Source of the DNA: Stomoxys calcitrans
Taxonomy: Eukaryota > Arthropoda > Insecta > Diptera > Muscidae
Length of the DNA: 64,000 nucleotides
Assembly: GCF_963082655.1 (NCBI RefSeq)
Contig: NC_081556.1
Coordinates: 73,207,227-73,271,226, forward strand
Direction of reading: 5' to 3'
Part shown: one piece after another, positions 12,301 to 21,060 of the stretch
Layout: each line of letters begins with the position of its first letter
Position numbering within the stretch: the first letter of the stretch is position 1
Program-made: the position numbers and the translations under genes
The notes under the pieces: generated by a model
What the model saw: only the letters and a program-made list of their open reading frames with translations
Database searches by the model: none
What the model was told of the DNA's origin: nothing

Positions 12301-13222
12301 GCGTTAATATTAGGATCTTAACTAATCCTTTTCAGCTTTCATAAAAATGGTCTGTTCTATCCCTACCAGCATCCTACACATTCGCCCGATTGCGCAGCAT
12401 AGTCCTCAGTTTCCTTCGTCGTGCCCCGGATGGCTATCTCGGTCTTCTTGTGAGCTTAGCAAAGTCATAGCTCACTTCTGCCGTAATCCCGCTGACTTCA
12501 TCTCACGATTTGGCTGGGATAACTGTTTCATTGACACTGTCGCTGTCTGAATCTAAATCAAAAATACCACCTTTACTTTTAGGATGGATACAAAACTGTT
12601 CAGTCATCTCGTTAAGAGATCTGCGATAGCCAAGGGCGGGTTTTGAATTCAGAAATACGTTCTCCAGAGGCCAGGTAGAGGGCAAGAATTGCTTTTTTCG
12701 CCCTTTCCAAAATGTTGGATTTGAAGTTTAATTTTTGGTCTAGGTACCCAGGTATTTTACGCTTTAACTCTTGCATGTGAAATCTTGATAGAGTCCTAAA
12801 TCATTATCGTAAAGTGATTAAGTAATTTTTCTTCCTGTTAAATTTACTAAGTTGCTCGTCAATTTCTTTTAGTACGAATGCTGCGGTTTGAAAGGCCCAG
12901 ACGATTACAAAACTGCTGACTATATTAAACTGCCCAAGAGCTGTTGTCGATTGGAGGACTGTTCGAATGAAGACAACGTTTTCACCCAAGGCTGTGATAC
13001 AAGAGCTATTAAATTCATTGACGACGAAAGTGATAATTTGATTTTGTGCTTGGTGGGATTAGTGGCTCTTGAGGTAAGTGCGAGTAGTTGATCAGTGTTG
13101 GCATAGCAAAAGATCTAACATCCTCTTATTTATAGGCTCTTAGCATCATATCTGCCTACTATTTGGGCAAAGCTGTGCAGTCGAGAGGCATCAAATCGGA
13201 ACAGATCGTCATTAACGAGTGA
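191..13222 (+). CDS. Tetraspanin gene 1, 3' part (three coding exons)
   Basis: Tetraspanins are four-pass plasma-membrane proteins that organise partner receptors and enzymes into microdomains. Coding exons are 191-352, 12873-13073 and 13136-13222, each bounded by AG and GTAAGT sites, all phase 0, giving 149 residues to a TGA stop. The first exon holds TM3 (hydrophobic FVGLGVVVVIFETIFMISF) and the start of the large extracellular loop EC2, with an NST glycosylation sequon. The second opens with the family signature YECCG and carries PKSCC plus two more Cys (six EC2 cysteines), then the start of TM4. The third completes TM4 and a short cytoplasmic tail. The exons for the N-terminus, TM1 and TM2 must lie left of the window. 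The 12.5-kb first intron is packed with transposons. Family assignment is firm; which paralogue is unknown. Confidence 0.93.
353..660 (+). other. Intron sequence, no recognised feature
   Basis: Start of the 12.5-kb intron of tetraspanin gene 1. No open frame, repeat match or motif was recognised before the LINE-H2 remnant begins. Confidence 0.5.
660..2290 (-). mobile_element. LINE-H2 remnant (RT end, RNase H, 3' end), split by a SINE
   Basis: Degenerate non-LTR retrotransposon on the minus strand. Around 1848-2078 the frame MAYDWARPKDLNVNSEKTEM matches the region just after the RT active site in the other LINE-H2 copies. Around 1351-1563 the RNase H motifs YMDGSK, an E-bearing QAEI and ECVRW are visible. 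The 3' region (660-880) is shared with 23500-23790 and 52330-52590. Stops and frameshifts break it. A SINE has inserted at 883-1126. Confidence 0.75.
883..1126 (-). mobile_element. tRNA-derived SINE, body only (copy 1)
   Basis: Matches the body of the SINE at 23155-23470 and 45105-45410 (minus orientation): a GCAAATTTTGCCCATGAAC end, a central CCTCCTTTTTATAGCC block and GTTGCCAGCATTAGGAGG. The tRNA-like head with A and B boxes is missing: after TTTTCTGATGG the sequence passes into LINE-H2. Confidence 0.7.
2339..2480. repeat. Short repeat with two TATCGATA motifs
   Basis: Begins with AGCTGGCAAACTATCGATA. TATCGATA occurs at 2349-2356 and 2396-2403. The same GCTGGCAAA/TATCGATA module recurs at 12065-12160 and 60610-60705, so it is a dispersed short element. 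TATCGATA is the core of the DREF-binding DRE known in Drosophila. Confidence 0.5.
2669..2717 (+). repeat. 49-bp direct repeat, left copy
   Basis: Begins GAACTGTAGGCCCGACAGAC and ends GTACTGATAATT. Identical over 49 bp to 4255-4303. The pair exactly brackets composite unit copy 1, as an unusually long insertion-site duplication would. Confidence 0.85.
2719..3329. mobile_element. Long-armed mariner MITE, copy 1 (core on + strand)
   Basis: Non-autonomous Tc1/mariner element. Termini are AAGGGTGATTTTTTTGAGG with TA at both ends. Perfect or near-perfect inverted arms (2721-2914 and 3134-3327, ~194 bp each) contain the transposase start MNRLTNEQRLQIIEFYYQNQ, so that start reads inward from both ends. 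The 219-bp core (2915-3133) encodes a catalytic-domain piece with FSDEAHFWLNGY, PMHPEK and VWCGLYAGGIIGPYFF, here on the + strand. Most of the transposase is deleted. The core is inverted relative to copies 2 and 3. Confidence 0.88.
3740..4200 (+). repeat. Family-A modular repeat (short)
   Basis: Starts ACAAGTAAAAGCGTGCTAAG, then the palindrome TTCGGCCGGGCCGAA. It has one to two ~153-bp units (TTTATATGGGAGCT, GCAAAATTTCAGCCAAATCGG), a GACAGACGGACGGACGGACATGG block, and ends CCCCCATCCTATGGTG. Internally truncated compared with longer copies. Confidence 0.75.
4255..4303 (+). repeat. 49-bp direct repeat, right copy
   Basis: Identical to 2669-2717. See the left copy. Confidence 0.85.
4450..4720. 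repeat. ~123-bp repeats in LINE-H2 ORF1-like region
   Basis: CATCAGGCAGT recurs at 4526 and 4649, followed in each case by AAAG/AAGCC and an ACAGGGA block. An inverted partial unit (4450-4495) precedes them. A reverse-complement relative occurs at 12245-12305. Confidence 0.55.
6644..7249 (+). pseudogene. RNase H domain of LINE-H2 (201-codon open frame)
   Basis: Longest surviving frame of this LINE. RNase H in such LINEs removes the RNA template during target-primed reverse transcription. Visible residues are YTDGSKLEDRVGLGVY (first catalytic Asp), QADIRAITE (family Glu replaced by Asp; the other copies read QAEI), FTDSK (second Asp) and LPGHSGV (His loop). It has no continuous link to the upstream RT and ends abruptly, so it is a fossil. 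Confidence 0.75.
7470..7752. other. Unassigned spacer
   Basis: Sequence between the truncated LINE-H2 and the MITE at 7753. No domain or repeat recognised; the short open frames look random. Confidence 0.4.
7753..8015. mobile_element. ~263-bp MITE with 24-25-bp terminal inverted repeats
   Basis: Left end 7753-7777 (TAAAGGCGCTATTACACGAT...) is nearly the reverse complement of right end 7992-8015 (...ATCGTGTAATAGAGCCTTA). The interior is AT-rich and non-coding. Superfamily is not assignable; it lies 11 bp left of composite copy 2. Confidence 0.7.
8027..8627. mobile_element. Long-armed mariner MITE, copy 2 (core on - strand)
   Basis: Same arms as copy 1 with the TAAAGGGTGAT terminus. The core encodes the FSDEAHFWLNGY to GGIIGPYFFKDAVGRN segment on the minus strand. 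The right flank (TATATTCGGCTTTTCACG) is identical to that of copy 1, so it is the same insertion carried in the composite. Confidence 0.88.
9039..9495 (+). repeat. Family-A modular repeat in composite copy 2
   Basis: Same element as 3740-4200, including the TTCGGCCGGGCCGAA palindrome and the GACGGACGGACGGAC-type block. Confidence 0.75.
9774..10372. mobile_element. Long-armed mariner MITE, copy 3 (core on - strand)
   Basis: Ends AGGGTGATTTTTTTGAGG and its complement, with TAA on each side. Core orientation is as in copy 2. Flanks are unrelated to those of copies 1 and 2, so this is an independent insertion. Confidence 0.87.
10373..11298. other. Unrecognised sequence inside the 19-bp inverted repeats
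   Basis: Short + strand frames (10665-10874, 10899-11336) show no conserved motif. No repeat match elsewhere in the window. Confidence 0.35.
11335..11745 (-). repeat. Family-C repeat, reverse orientation
   Basis: AAACGGCTGAACCGATTTTC (11378 on) is the complement of the tail of the family-C block at 19730-19870. ATATGGGTATCAAATAAAAGG and CACCCCAAAAAACACC match its ~125-bp units in reverse. Confidence 0.65.
11870..12060 (-). repeat. Family-B modular repeat fragment
   Basis: TATACCCACCACCGAACGATG start, then CGTTTGCAACACATCGAAATATCC and CCCCATATAGACCGATCTGC, as in the longer family-B copies. Confidence 0.6.
12065..12165. repeat. TATCGATA-bearing short repeat, second copy
   Basis: TATCGATA at 12086-12093 with nearby half sites. 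Ends TTTTTGCCAGCTCTAGGG, the complement of the AGCTGGCAAA start at 2339. Confidence 0.5.
12185..12580 (-). mobile_element. Probable LINE-H2 ORF1 remnant
   Basis: 12245-12305 is similar in reverse complement to the ORF1-like repeats at 4649-4720 (CTGCTCTTTAGGCTGCATTG versus complementary CAATGCAGTCTAAAGAACAG). No intact frame. Confidence 0.4.
12590..12790 (-). mobile_element. LINE-H1 remnant (RNase H and RT scraps)
   Basis: Minus-strand ENVFLNSKPALGYRRSLNEM matches the RNase H region of the LINE-H1 copy at 14560-14700. CAGGTATTTTACGCTTTAAC matches its RT end at about 15400. Confidence 0.6.
12873..13073 (+). CDS. Tetraspanin 1 exon: EC2 with CCG motif, start of TM4
   Basis: 67 codons between TTCTTTTAG and GTAAGTGC, phase 0. 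YECCGLKGPDDY and PKSCC carry the disulfide cysteines, and QGC is the last EC2 cysteine. Ends LILCLVGLVALE in TM4. Identical in length to gene 2 exon 52719-52919. Confidence 0.94.
13136..13222 (+). CDS. Tetraspanin 1 last exon: TM4 end and C-terminal tail
   Basis: 29 codons including the stop: ALSIISAYYLGKAVQSRG..., TGA at 13220-13222. It follows a 62-bp intron with acceptor TTATTTATAG. Confidence 0.92.
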   Translation, partial: ALSIISAYYLGKAVQSRGIKSEQIVINE

Positions 13223-13502
13223 TCAGTGCTATGACATCGAAAATCTTGTTGCAACTTTGTAGAAATTGTTACTTTTTACGTTAAGCAAATTGTCTCATTG
13301 TAAGAGATACCTAAGTAGTTTTCACTGTTCAATGATTCAAAACCTAACTATGTTCTAAAGTTTACAAATGCAATTTTTTAATACAACGTAAAAACAGAAA
13401 AATCAGAAATTTTCAGATGAATTGAATAGTAATCGTAATCGACAAACTAATATTGATTTGGAAATTTTGGACGAATTTTTTCTTTTAATTCAATTCGCCT
13501 GG

Positions 13503-13508
13503 AATAAA
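13503..13508 (+). terminator. Candidate polyadenylation signal of gene 1
   Basis: AATAAA lies 281 bp after the stop, followed by a TTTTTATTTTTAT-rich stretch and then by a family-A repeat. Confidence 0.5.
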
Positions 13509-13525
13509 TGATTGTGATTTTTATT

Positions 13526-14287
13526 TTTATACCCTCCACCATAAGATGGGGGGTATACTAATTTCGTCATTCTGTTTGTAACTACTCGAAATATACGTCT
13601 GAGACCCCATAAAGTATATATATTCTTGATCGTCGTGCAATTTTATGTCGATCTAGCCATGTCCGTCCGTCTGTCCGTCCGTCCGTCCGTCTGTCTGTCG
13701 AAAGCACGCTAACTTCCGAAGGAATAAAGCTAGCCGCTTGAAATTTTGCACAAATACTTCTTATTAGTGTAGGTCGGTTGGTATTGTAAATGGGCCATAT
13801 CGGTAAATGGTTTGATATAGCTGCCATATAAACCGATCTTGGGTCTTGACTTCTTGAGCCTCTAGAGTGCTCAATTCTTATCCGATTGGGATGAAATTTA
13901 GCACGACGTGTTTCGATATTATATCCAACCACTGTGCCAAGTATGGTTTAAATCGGTTCATAACCTGATATAGCTGCCATATAAACCGATCTGGGGTCTT
14001 GACTTCATTGAGCCTCTAGAGTGCGTAATTCTTATCCGATTGGAATGAAATTTTGCACGACGTGTTTTGTAACGATATCCAACAACTGTGCCAAGTATGG
14101 TTCAATTCGGTCCATAACCTGATATAGCTGCCATATAAACCGATCTGGGGTCTTGACTTCTTAAGCGTCTAGAGTGCGCAATTCTTATCCGATTGGAAAT
14201 TTTGCACGACGTGTTTTCTTATGATATGCAACAACTGTGCCAAGTATGGTTCAAATCGGTTCATAACCTGATATAGCTGCCATATGA
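13526..14287 (-). repeat. Family-A modular repeat with ~153-bp units
   Basis: Starts ATACCCTCCACCATAAGATG, with a long CCGTCCGTCTGTC block at 13662-13698. CTGCCAT anchors fall at 13821, 13974, 14128 and 14277, a 149-154-bp period. It is cut off at 14287 where the LINE-H1 fragment begins. Confidence 0.85.
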
Positions 14288-14697
14288 CAATGAGTGCGTG
14301 ACACGCACACCGCAGATGTTCTACAGTCTATTGTTCATCGACGTCCTCAAAGTTACTGCAGAAGTTTTTACTTGTAACCTGTTCAAGCCAGCGACAGATG
14401 AGCGGTATACCTCTTTAAGCCTAGATAGTATCACATAATTTTGGAACCATCGTAGATACAATGCTCCTATCAGTAATAGTGGTACAAAAGTAGCTCAGGC
14501 AATGTATAGTCCATACTATCTGGAACCTCGGGTATTGTATCAAGTAAGGTAGTTCCTAGTCTGGCAAGCTCGTCTGATTTAGAATTCCCTGGATATATTC
14601 CCAGAACAGGTGATTTTTGAACTGTTCCGCCATCTCGTTAAGAGATCTGCGACAGTCGAGTGCGGTTTCTGTGTTCAGAAATACGTTCTCCAGGGAT

Positions 14698-15168
14698 TTA
14701 ATGGCTGTCTGAGAAGATATGTATGCCAATCGTCGTAATGACATTATATCTTAACCATTCCACCACTTCCTTAATTGCAAGGATCTCTGCTTGATACATA
14801 CAACAGCGGTCGGGTAACCTCTTCGATATGACCAGTTCCAGATCTTTAGAGTACACCCCAAAGCCCACCTGGTCGTTTAGTTTGGAACCATCCGTAAAGA
14901 AGTCTAAATAACTTCTGTTACCAGGAATATCGTAGTTCCAATCGGTTCTATCAGGAATAGTGGTACAGTAATTTTTTTCAAAAAGCGGCTCAGGTTGGTT
15001 GTAATCCACATTGCCTGGAACATCGGATATTGTATCAAGGATAACAGCTAACCTCACGGCAGTGGTCGCTGCAATCTGGGTAGCCACAATGTCCAGAGGC
15101 ATAAAATGTAGCATTAAATTCAATACATCAGATGGTGTCGTCCTCAGTGCGGCTCTGATGCACAACAA
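14698..15168 (-). pseudogene. RNase H of LINE-H1, partial
   Basis: 156-codon frame with DFFTDGSKL, YQAEILAIKE and FSDSH, the three acidic RNase H motifs in order. The closing His motif lies in a different frame further left. Confidence 0.72.
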
Positions 15169-15315
15169 GCCATCCTTTGGATCCGGTTAAGTATTGAGCT
15201 GTAGGTGAATTTTTGAAGCGCCGTCCAACAGACCACAACACAATATAACATAATAGGTCTGACAACTGCAGTATATACCCAATGTATGACACGCGGTCTA
15301 AATCCCTAATTTGTA

Positions 15316-16305
15316 TCAATGGCTCTCTTGCAGGTGTATAGGGCAAGAGTGGCCTTTCTTGGATTTCATGTTCAATTTAATGTCCAGTAAAATGCTCAGG
15401 TATTTTGCGCTTTCTTTAAATGGAACATTCTCTCCACCCAAGGAGACAGGTTCCACTGTAGGCAACTTGTATCTCCTGCTGAAAAGAACTACCTCTGTCT
15501 TGCACGGATTTGTACCCAGACCACTTTCGGTACGCCACTTTGCCGTTGCACGCAGAGCTTCCTGAAGTATATCTCTTAGAGTGCTGGGAAACTTTCCCCT
15601 GACCGCAATTGCCATGTCATCAGCATACGCGACCACTTTTACGCCTTTTGCTACCAGAGACAATAATATATTCTTAATAGCTGTATTCCAAATTAGAGGA
15701 GACAGTACACCTGTTTAAGGAGTTACTCTGCTGACCCATCTTTTTAGATCCACAGATCCCAAGCCTGCCGTAATGCACCTTTTAGTAAGTAAGTTATTAA
15801 TAAATTTTCTTACGGTAGAGTTGATGCCCAGAAACTTCAACTCATTTATGATTGACGTCGGTTTTACATTATTGAAAGCACCTTCAATGCCAAGATATGC
15901 TTCCATTGTAAATTCCTTGACAGCGAGAAACCCCTCTATGTAGCCGACTAGGTTGTGAAGGGCTGTTTCAGTGGATTTGCCTTTATTAAATGTATGCTGC
16001 TGCCGCGACAGGCGATCTCCAGGGATGTTTGCCCTAAGATAAATTTCTATCAACCTCTCAAAAGTCTTCAAGATCAAGGATGACAGACTAATAGGACGAA
16101 AATCTTTCGCCTTTGTGTGGTAGGGTTTTCCTGCTTTCAGAATGAAAATGTCCTTCGTATCCCTCCATCCCACACGTATATAGGACATTCGGATACAAGT
16201 AGAGTATATCTCCCTAAGCCAGGGAATCAGTCTATAAGACACAGCTTGTATTTCAACCGGTGATACATCATCAGGGCCTGGCGACTTAAACTTCTTATCG
16301 CCCAA
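15316..16305 (-). pseudogene. Reverse transcriptase of LINE-H1, broken
   Basis: Two open segments (15715-16305 and 15316-15663) in different frames. Palm motifs include AYADDMAIAV with both catalytic Asp intact and a degraded GIEGAFNN. The end, KYLSILLDIKLNMKS, is the family's KYLGVxLD motif. Internal stops, for example just before 15715, prevent a full product. Confidence 0.8.
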
Positions 16306-16375
16306 AGGATTTTCTGCTCAGACACAATTTCCCAAATGGCCTCCGACAAGTGCATATCAGTGGCAACTTCTTCTG

Positions 16376-16945
16376 GCGCCACGTCTAGATTTGGATATAG
16401 CTGCCATATAGACAGATCTCTCGATTTAAGGTTTTGGGCCCATAAAAGGCGCATTTATTGTCCCATGTTGCCGAAATATGGGACAGTGAGTTAAGTTAAG
16501 CCCCTCAACATACTTCTGCAATATGGCACAGATCGGCCCAGATTTGAATATTGCTGCCATATGGACCAATCTCTCGATTTAAGGTTTAGGGCCCATAACA
16601 AGCGCATTTATTGTCCGATATCGCCGAAATTTGGAACAGTGAATTGTGCTAGGCGCTTCGACATTCTTCTTCAATTTGGCTCAGATCTCTCCATATTTGG
16701 ATATAGCTACCATATAGACCGATCTCGATTTAAGGTTTTGGGGCCATAAAAGGCGCATTTGTTGTCTGATTTCGCCGAAAATTGGGACAGTAAGTTGTGT
16801 TAAGCTCTTCGACATTTTTCTGAAACTTGGCTCAAATCGGTCCAGATTTGGATATAACTGCCATATAGACCGATCTCTCGATTTATGGTTTTGGGGCCAT
16901 AATAGGCGCATCTATAATCCGATTTAACTGAAATTTGACACAGTG
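16376..16945 (-). repeat. Family-B modular repeat
   Basis: Three to four units with GGATATAGCTGCCATATAGAC, GATCTCTCGATTTAAGG, CATAAAAGGCGCATTTATTG and GGGACAGTGAGTT. Terminal modules are absent. Confidence 0.75.
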
Positions 16946-16949
16946 ACTT

Positions 16950-17560
16950 TAGGAAATATTTTAGTGATTTTTTCTAAAGACAAAAACTTAATAAACAATT
17001 TTTTAAAGAGAAAATTTTAATTAAAATATATTTAAGAAAACATATGAGTGATAAATTCTCGAAATTATTTTTTAAGAGACAAATTTTGAATAAGTTTTTT
17101 TTCTCAATTTCTGAAATATTTTCTAAGGACAAAAATTTCATGAAATTGCCTCATGAGAAAACCTTGCCCAGGGTAAGGTGTCAAAATATTTTTTTTTACA
17201 TCATTTCAAAAATTTTTTCATAAGCTAAAAATGTTTTCTAGGACAACAATTTAATAGAAACTTTTCTAAAAGCTAAGTTTAAAAAATGCTATAAAGTTTA
17301 AAAATATCTAACATATTGCATGAATTTCAATGAAATTTTTTTAAACCAAAATTTCATAATTTGTTATACCAAACTTTTAATGAAATTTTGTTTTAAGACC
17401 AAAATCCAATATAATTTTATTTTATTAAAAAAATGTATGAGATTTTATACAAAATCACAAACAAAAAACAAAATAAAGTTAATATAGGATGAATTTTTAA
17501 GAGCTATAGGAAAGATTTTCAACAAAAAAACACATATAAAATTCAGAAAAATGCATGAAA
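16950..17560. other. AT-rich sequence, no feature recognised
   Basis: Low-complexity stretches such as AAATTTCATGAAAT and TTTTAAGA recur loosely. No coding or clear repeat structure. Confidence 0.4.
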
Positions 17561-18260
17561 TTTGCTCCATCCGCTTAATCCAATCTTGGCATACTCTTTC
17601 CAACTTTTCGGCGGTATCTTACGAATAAATGCTTCAATGTTGTCTTCCAACGCGTCAATTGAAGCGGGCTTGTCTGTATAGACATCAGCTTTTACATAGC
17701 TGCACAAAAAAAGTCTAAAGGCGTTAAATCGCTCGATCTAGGCGACGAAATATCCGGTCTCGAACGTAAAATTAACCGAACTCACCTCTTAATAAGTCCA
17801 TTGTTACGAGTGCTGTGTGCCATATGGCACCGTCTTCTTGAAACCACATGTCATGCAAGTCAAGTCCTTGCATTTTGGGTAAAAAAAATGTTGGATATCA
17901 TCTCACGATAGCGCTCACCATTCACAGTTACTTTACGATTCGAATCATCTTTGAAGAAGTACGATCCAATGATGCCACCAGCACATAAACCGCACCAAAC
18001 TGTGCGTCTGGATGCATTGGTAGCTTTTGCAATGCTTCTGGCTGATTTTCACTCCAAAATCGACAATTCTGCTTATTTACGTACGCATTGAGCCAAAAAT
18101 GAGCTTCGTCGTGAAAGTGAAGAAGTGTGGGATGAACTTTCTAAACAGAGCACGCATTTTGATAATAAACTTCAATAATTTGTTCGTTTGTAAGACTATT
18201 CATGGTTAAATTATAGTCCAAACTGAAGATGTTTGACAGTGAAACAAAACGCGAAGCTGA
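17560..18260 (-). mobile_element. Decayed mariner-like transposase, internally deleted
   Basis: Second mariner lineage. Near 18210 the transposase start (MNSLTNEQII.VYYQNACS type) leads directly into DEAHFWLNAYVNKQNCRFWS, so the helix-turn-helix region and first catalytic part are deleted. Further left, LPMHPD, LDLHDMWFQEDGA and TPLDFF survive in shifted frames. Confidence 0.75.
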
Positions 18261-18277
18261 GGTGATGCCCTAAATAC

Positions 18278-19875
18278 ATGGACCTAAATTTGGATATCAA
18301 ATTCGTATTCTACTCCCAAATATTATTTGAGCCCCATTTTGCGATGGTCACTAAAAATTGCTGTTTGTGGAGTATTTTGGGAAAGGGGTTGACCCCCAGA
18401 AAATTGGTCCCGATAGTGGGTATCAATTCTTGCTCTACTCCTCAATACCTTTCATTTAAGCTCCACATTGACATGGTCGGTAAATATGGCCGATTTAGGG
18501 GTATTTTCGATATTGGCGTGGTCCCCCAAACACTAAGCCCGGAAAATATATCAGCAACGTACTCTATTCTCATATATCTATATATCGTTTATTTGAACTC
18601 CATATTGCCGTTGCCCTCAAAATTGGATATCAAATTCGTTTTCAAATCTCATTTAAACTCCTTATTGCAAAAGTCAGCAAATATGGCCGGTTTGGAGTAT
18701 TGGCCCTAAAAACTATGAATATTTAGTTCCACTCTCTTTAAGACCCAAATTGTCTTGGCGAGCAAATTCGTCCTATTTGGGGGTTGTTATGGTGGTGGGA
18801 CATCCGCTAGACAGTTGGTCGCTAATGTTGATATCAGATACTCCCAAATACCTTTAATTTGAGCCCCATATTTCCATAGTCGGTAAACATGACCGGCTTG
18901 GGGTGTGTTTTGGTGGATGGGCGGCCACTAAGTAAGTTGGGCTTGAAAATATATATCGGATTCGTGTTCCACTCTAAAACCCTTTTATTTAAGCCTCATA
19001 TTGCAAAAGTCAGCAAATACTTACTATTTGGGTGGTGTTGTGGCTCCATAGACACTTTTCCCGAATATTGATATTAGATTCGTGCTTTACTCCCAAAGAC
19101 CTTTCATTTGAGCCCCAAGTGGCTATGGTCGTAAATGTGTCCCCTTTGGATGAGGTTTTTGGGGAGAGGCGGCTCCCTAACACTTGATCCCCTATTTAGA
19201 TATCAGATTATAATTCTACACTCAAACACCTTTTATTTAAGCCCCATATTCCCATGGTCAGTAAATAAGTTCTGTTTGGGGGGTGTTTTGGGGAAGGGGT
19301 AGACCCCCAGAAACGCTGTCGCACATTTGGATATCGTATTCTACTCGCAAATACCATTCATTTGAGTCCCATATTGCCATGGTCGGTAAATATGTCCGAT
19401 TTAGGGGTGTTTTGGGGCTTGGGGTGGTCCCCCTAGCACTTGGTTCGACAATTGGATATCATATACGTTTTCTTATCCTAAATACCTTTCATTTGAGTCC
19501 CATATTGTCGTGATTGGTCCAAATATATGTTTGGTAGGTTTTAGGGTGGGGCGGCCCCCCTAGCTACCCCATCCGAAATTTGGATACCATTTTTTTATTT
19601 TTAGAGTACTGTATGAGAGCACACAAAATTTCGCTTAAATCGTACCACACATCTCCGAGATCTGGTGTTTCTGAAAATTAGGATAAGGGGGGAGGGTCCG
19701 CCCCCCCTTCGGGTATCAAAAAATTTAGTACCCTATTTTCACCACGGGATCATTATGCACCATTTGTGAAAATTTCAAGAAAATCGGTTCAGCCGTTTCT
19801 GAGTCTATAAGGAACACACAAACATACAAACAAACCTACAAACAAACACAAATTGATTTTTATATATAAGATAAT
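18278..19875 (+). repeat. Family-C array, ~120-130-bp units, with tail
   Basis: About ten degenerate units, each with a GGATATCA start, TCTACTCCCAAATACC, CATTTGAGCCCCATATTG and GGGTGTTTTGGGG. Starts at 18295, 18421, 18549, 18832, 18954, 19072, 19201, 19332 and 19457 give a typical 118-131-bp spacing. The tail has AAATCGGTTCAGCCGTTTC, then ACAAACAAAC-type sequence and TTTTTATATATAAGAT, resembling RTE-type LINE 3' ends; this assignment is tentative. Confidence 0.7.
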
Positions 19876-19879
19876 CTTG

Positions 19880-21000
19880 CAGATCACTTTTTCGAGGCGG
19901 TCGGCATATAAACTTTCGCCTGCTAGTTAGTTTATGCCAAAATTAGGAGCATTTAACCCATTTTCATTTGCAGAAAACAGTGAAATAAATTTTTGAATCT
20001 CATATCCGTTAGAATGGTAACACATTTTAAAGGGTGTCTAACGTCTCAGTGTGTTCGTAATAAAAAAAAGTCACAAACGAGCATTTAAGATTTAAGCTTA
20101 AGAACATAATGTCGTCTAACATATGTGGTTGATTAAAGCTTTAGAAATTCGAGCTTTGGTTAATTGTAAAAATTGAAAGTTCGTTTCAAGTTTAAGTTTG
20201 CCTTACTGCGTCATGCTTTGCTGCGCTATTGACACGAATTCTGCTCTGTTAGCTTAACATTCAAGGCGATGATGTTAACAACTGTTAGCCGCAGCTGGCC
20301 CGTTGATATGGCCGCAGACTAGAGGCCAACCATTAAGATTCACAAGCACACCCGCTGCTAATCATACAACGCTGCCGGACAGACGGTTAGAAGTCCAAAA
20401 TTTGTATAGGCATTCGGATAAGTTCAGAATATCTAAAGCAACCGCCGAAGGCAGACGTTCGTTCATAGATTTGTTTGCTGCGTCTCTCTAACCCTGCCAC
20501 CGCCAAAACCACCGCCTCATCCGCCGTCTCTCATTTGTATTTAAGCATTTCAACATTATAAAGAAACAAAGTGTGACAGCATAAATCCATACCAAAATAC
20601 ATATAAACAACAGCAGCAGCAACAACAACAACAAGTTTCAAACATATTAGCATAGCCAACAAAATTGTGGATATAACAAAAGCATATACACTCATATCTT
20701 CTCAGTTCTCGATCAAATAATATTGGTAAAGAGTTTTTTTGTTTTCTGTGTTCCTTGGTTTTTGCGTTTCTTTAGAAAAAGTTGACAAACAAAATAAACT
20801 CAGTGATTCAAATGTGTTAAAATTAAATAAAATTAAAAAAAGCCAAACAACAAAAACAAAAAAAAAAAAAATTACGTACATATTTATACTTGACAGTGAA
20901 TAACAAATTTCAGTAAACAAAAAAGAGATCGATCATCAAAATCTCAAATCAGCTAATAAATCTAAATATCAATTTTTCTCTCTTTTTGGATTTAGTCAAA
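19880..21000 (+). promoter_or_regulatory. 5' flank and probable 5' UTR of tetraspanin gene 2
   Basis: Repeat-poor sequence before the gene 2 start. It contains CAGCAGCAGCAACAACAACA (about 20613-20632) and many A-rich runs typical of fly 5' UTRs. The start codon context is TCAAAATGG. TTTTTGGATTTAG just before it could be a 3' splice site of a 5' UTR intron. No TATA box or initiator can be fixed with confidence. Confidence 0.4.
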
Positions 21001-21060
21001 ATGGGCTGCACATCGACCTGTATGAAATGTGTGTTAAATCTGTTTAACGTTATATTGGGG
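21001..21060 (+). CDS. Tetraspanin 2 exon 1: N-terminus and TM1 start
   Basis: 20 codons, MGCTSTCMKCVLNLFNVILG, then donor GTAAGTAC. The start is chosen because it gives the family's Cys-rich N-terminus followed by the conserved LFN and because of the CAAAATG context. Confidence 0.9.

Larger units (their letters stand above)
14288..16375 (-). mobile_element. LINE-H1 remnant (RT plus RNase H)
   Basis: Best LINE-H1 copy; 5'-truncated non-LTR retrotransposon with an RNase H domain, as in the I/LOA/R1-like groups. Reading from right: SPGPDDVSPVEI, FRPISLSSLILKTFERL and GIEGAFNNV (the usual Asp is Gly) at 15715-16305; YADDMAIAVRG, the RT active site, at 15316-15663; RNase H FFTDGSKLNDQVGFGVY and YQAEILAI at 14698-15168. 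Frames are broken between the segments. Confidence 0.82.

Noticed and set aside
13526..14287. CRISPR-like regularly spaced repeats
   Set aside because: Units are contiguous and ~153 bp without short repeat/unique spacer alternation, in a eukaryotic repeat family found throughout the window.
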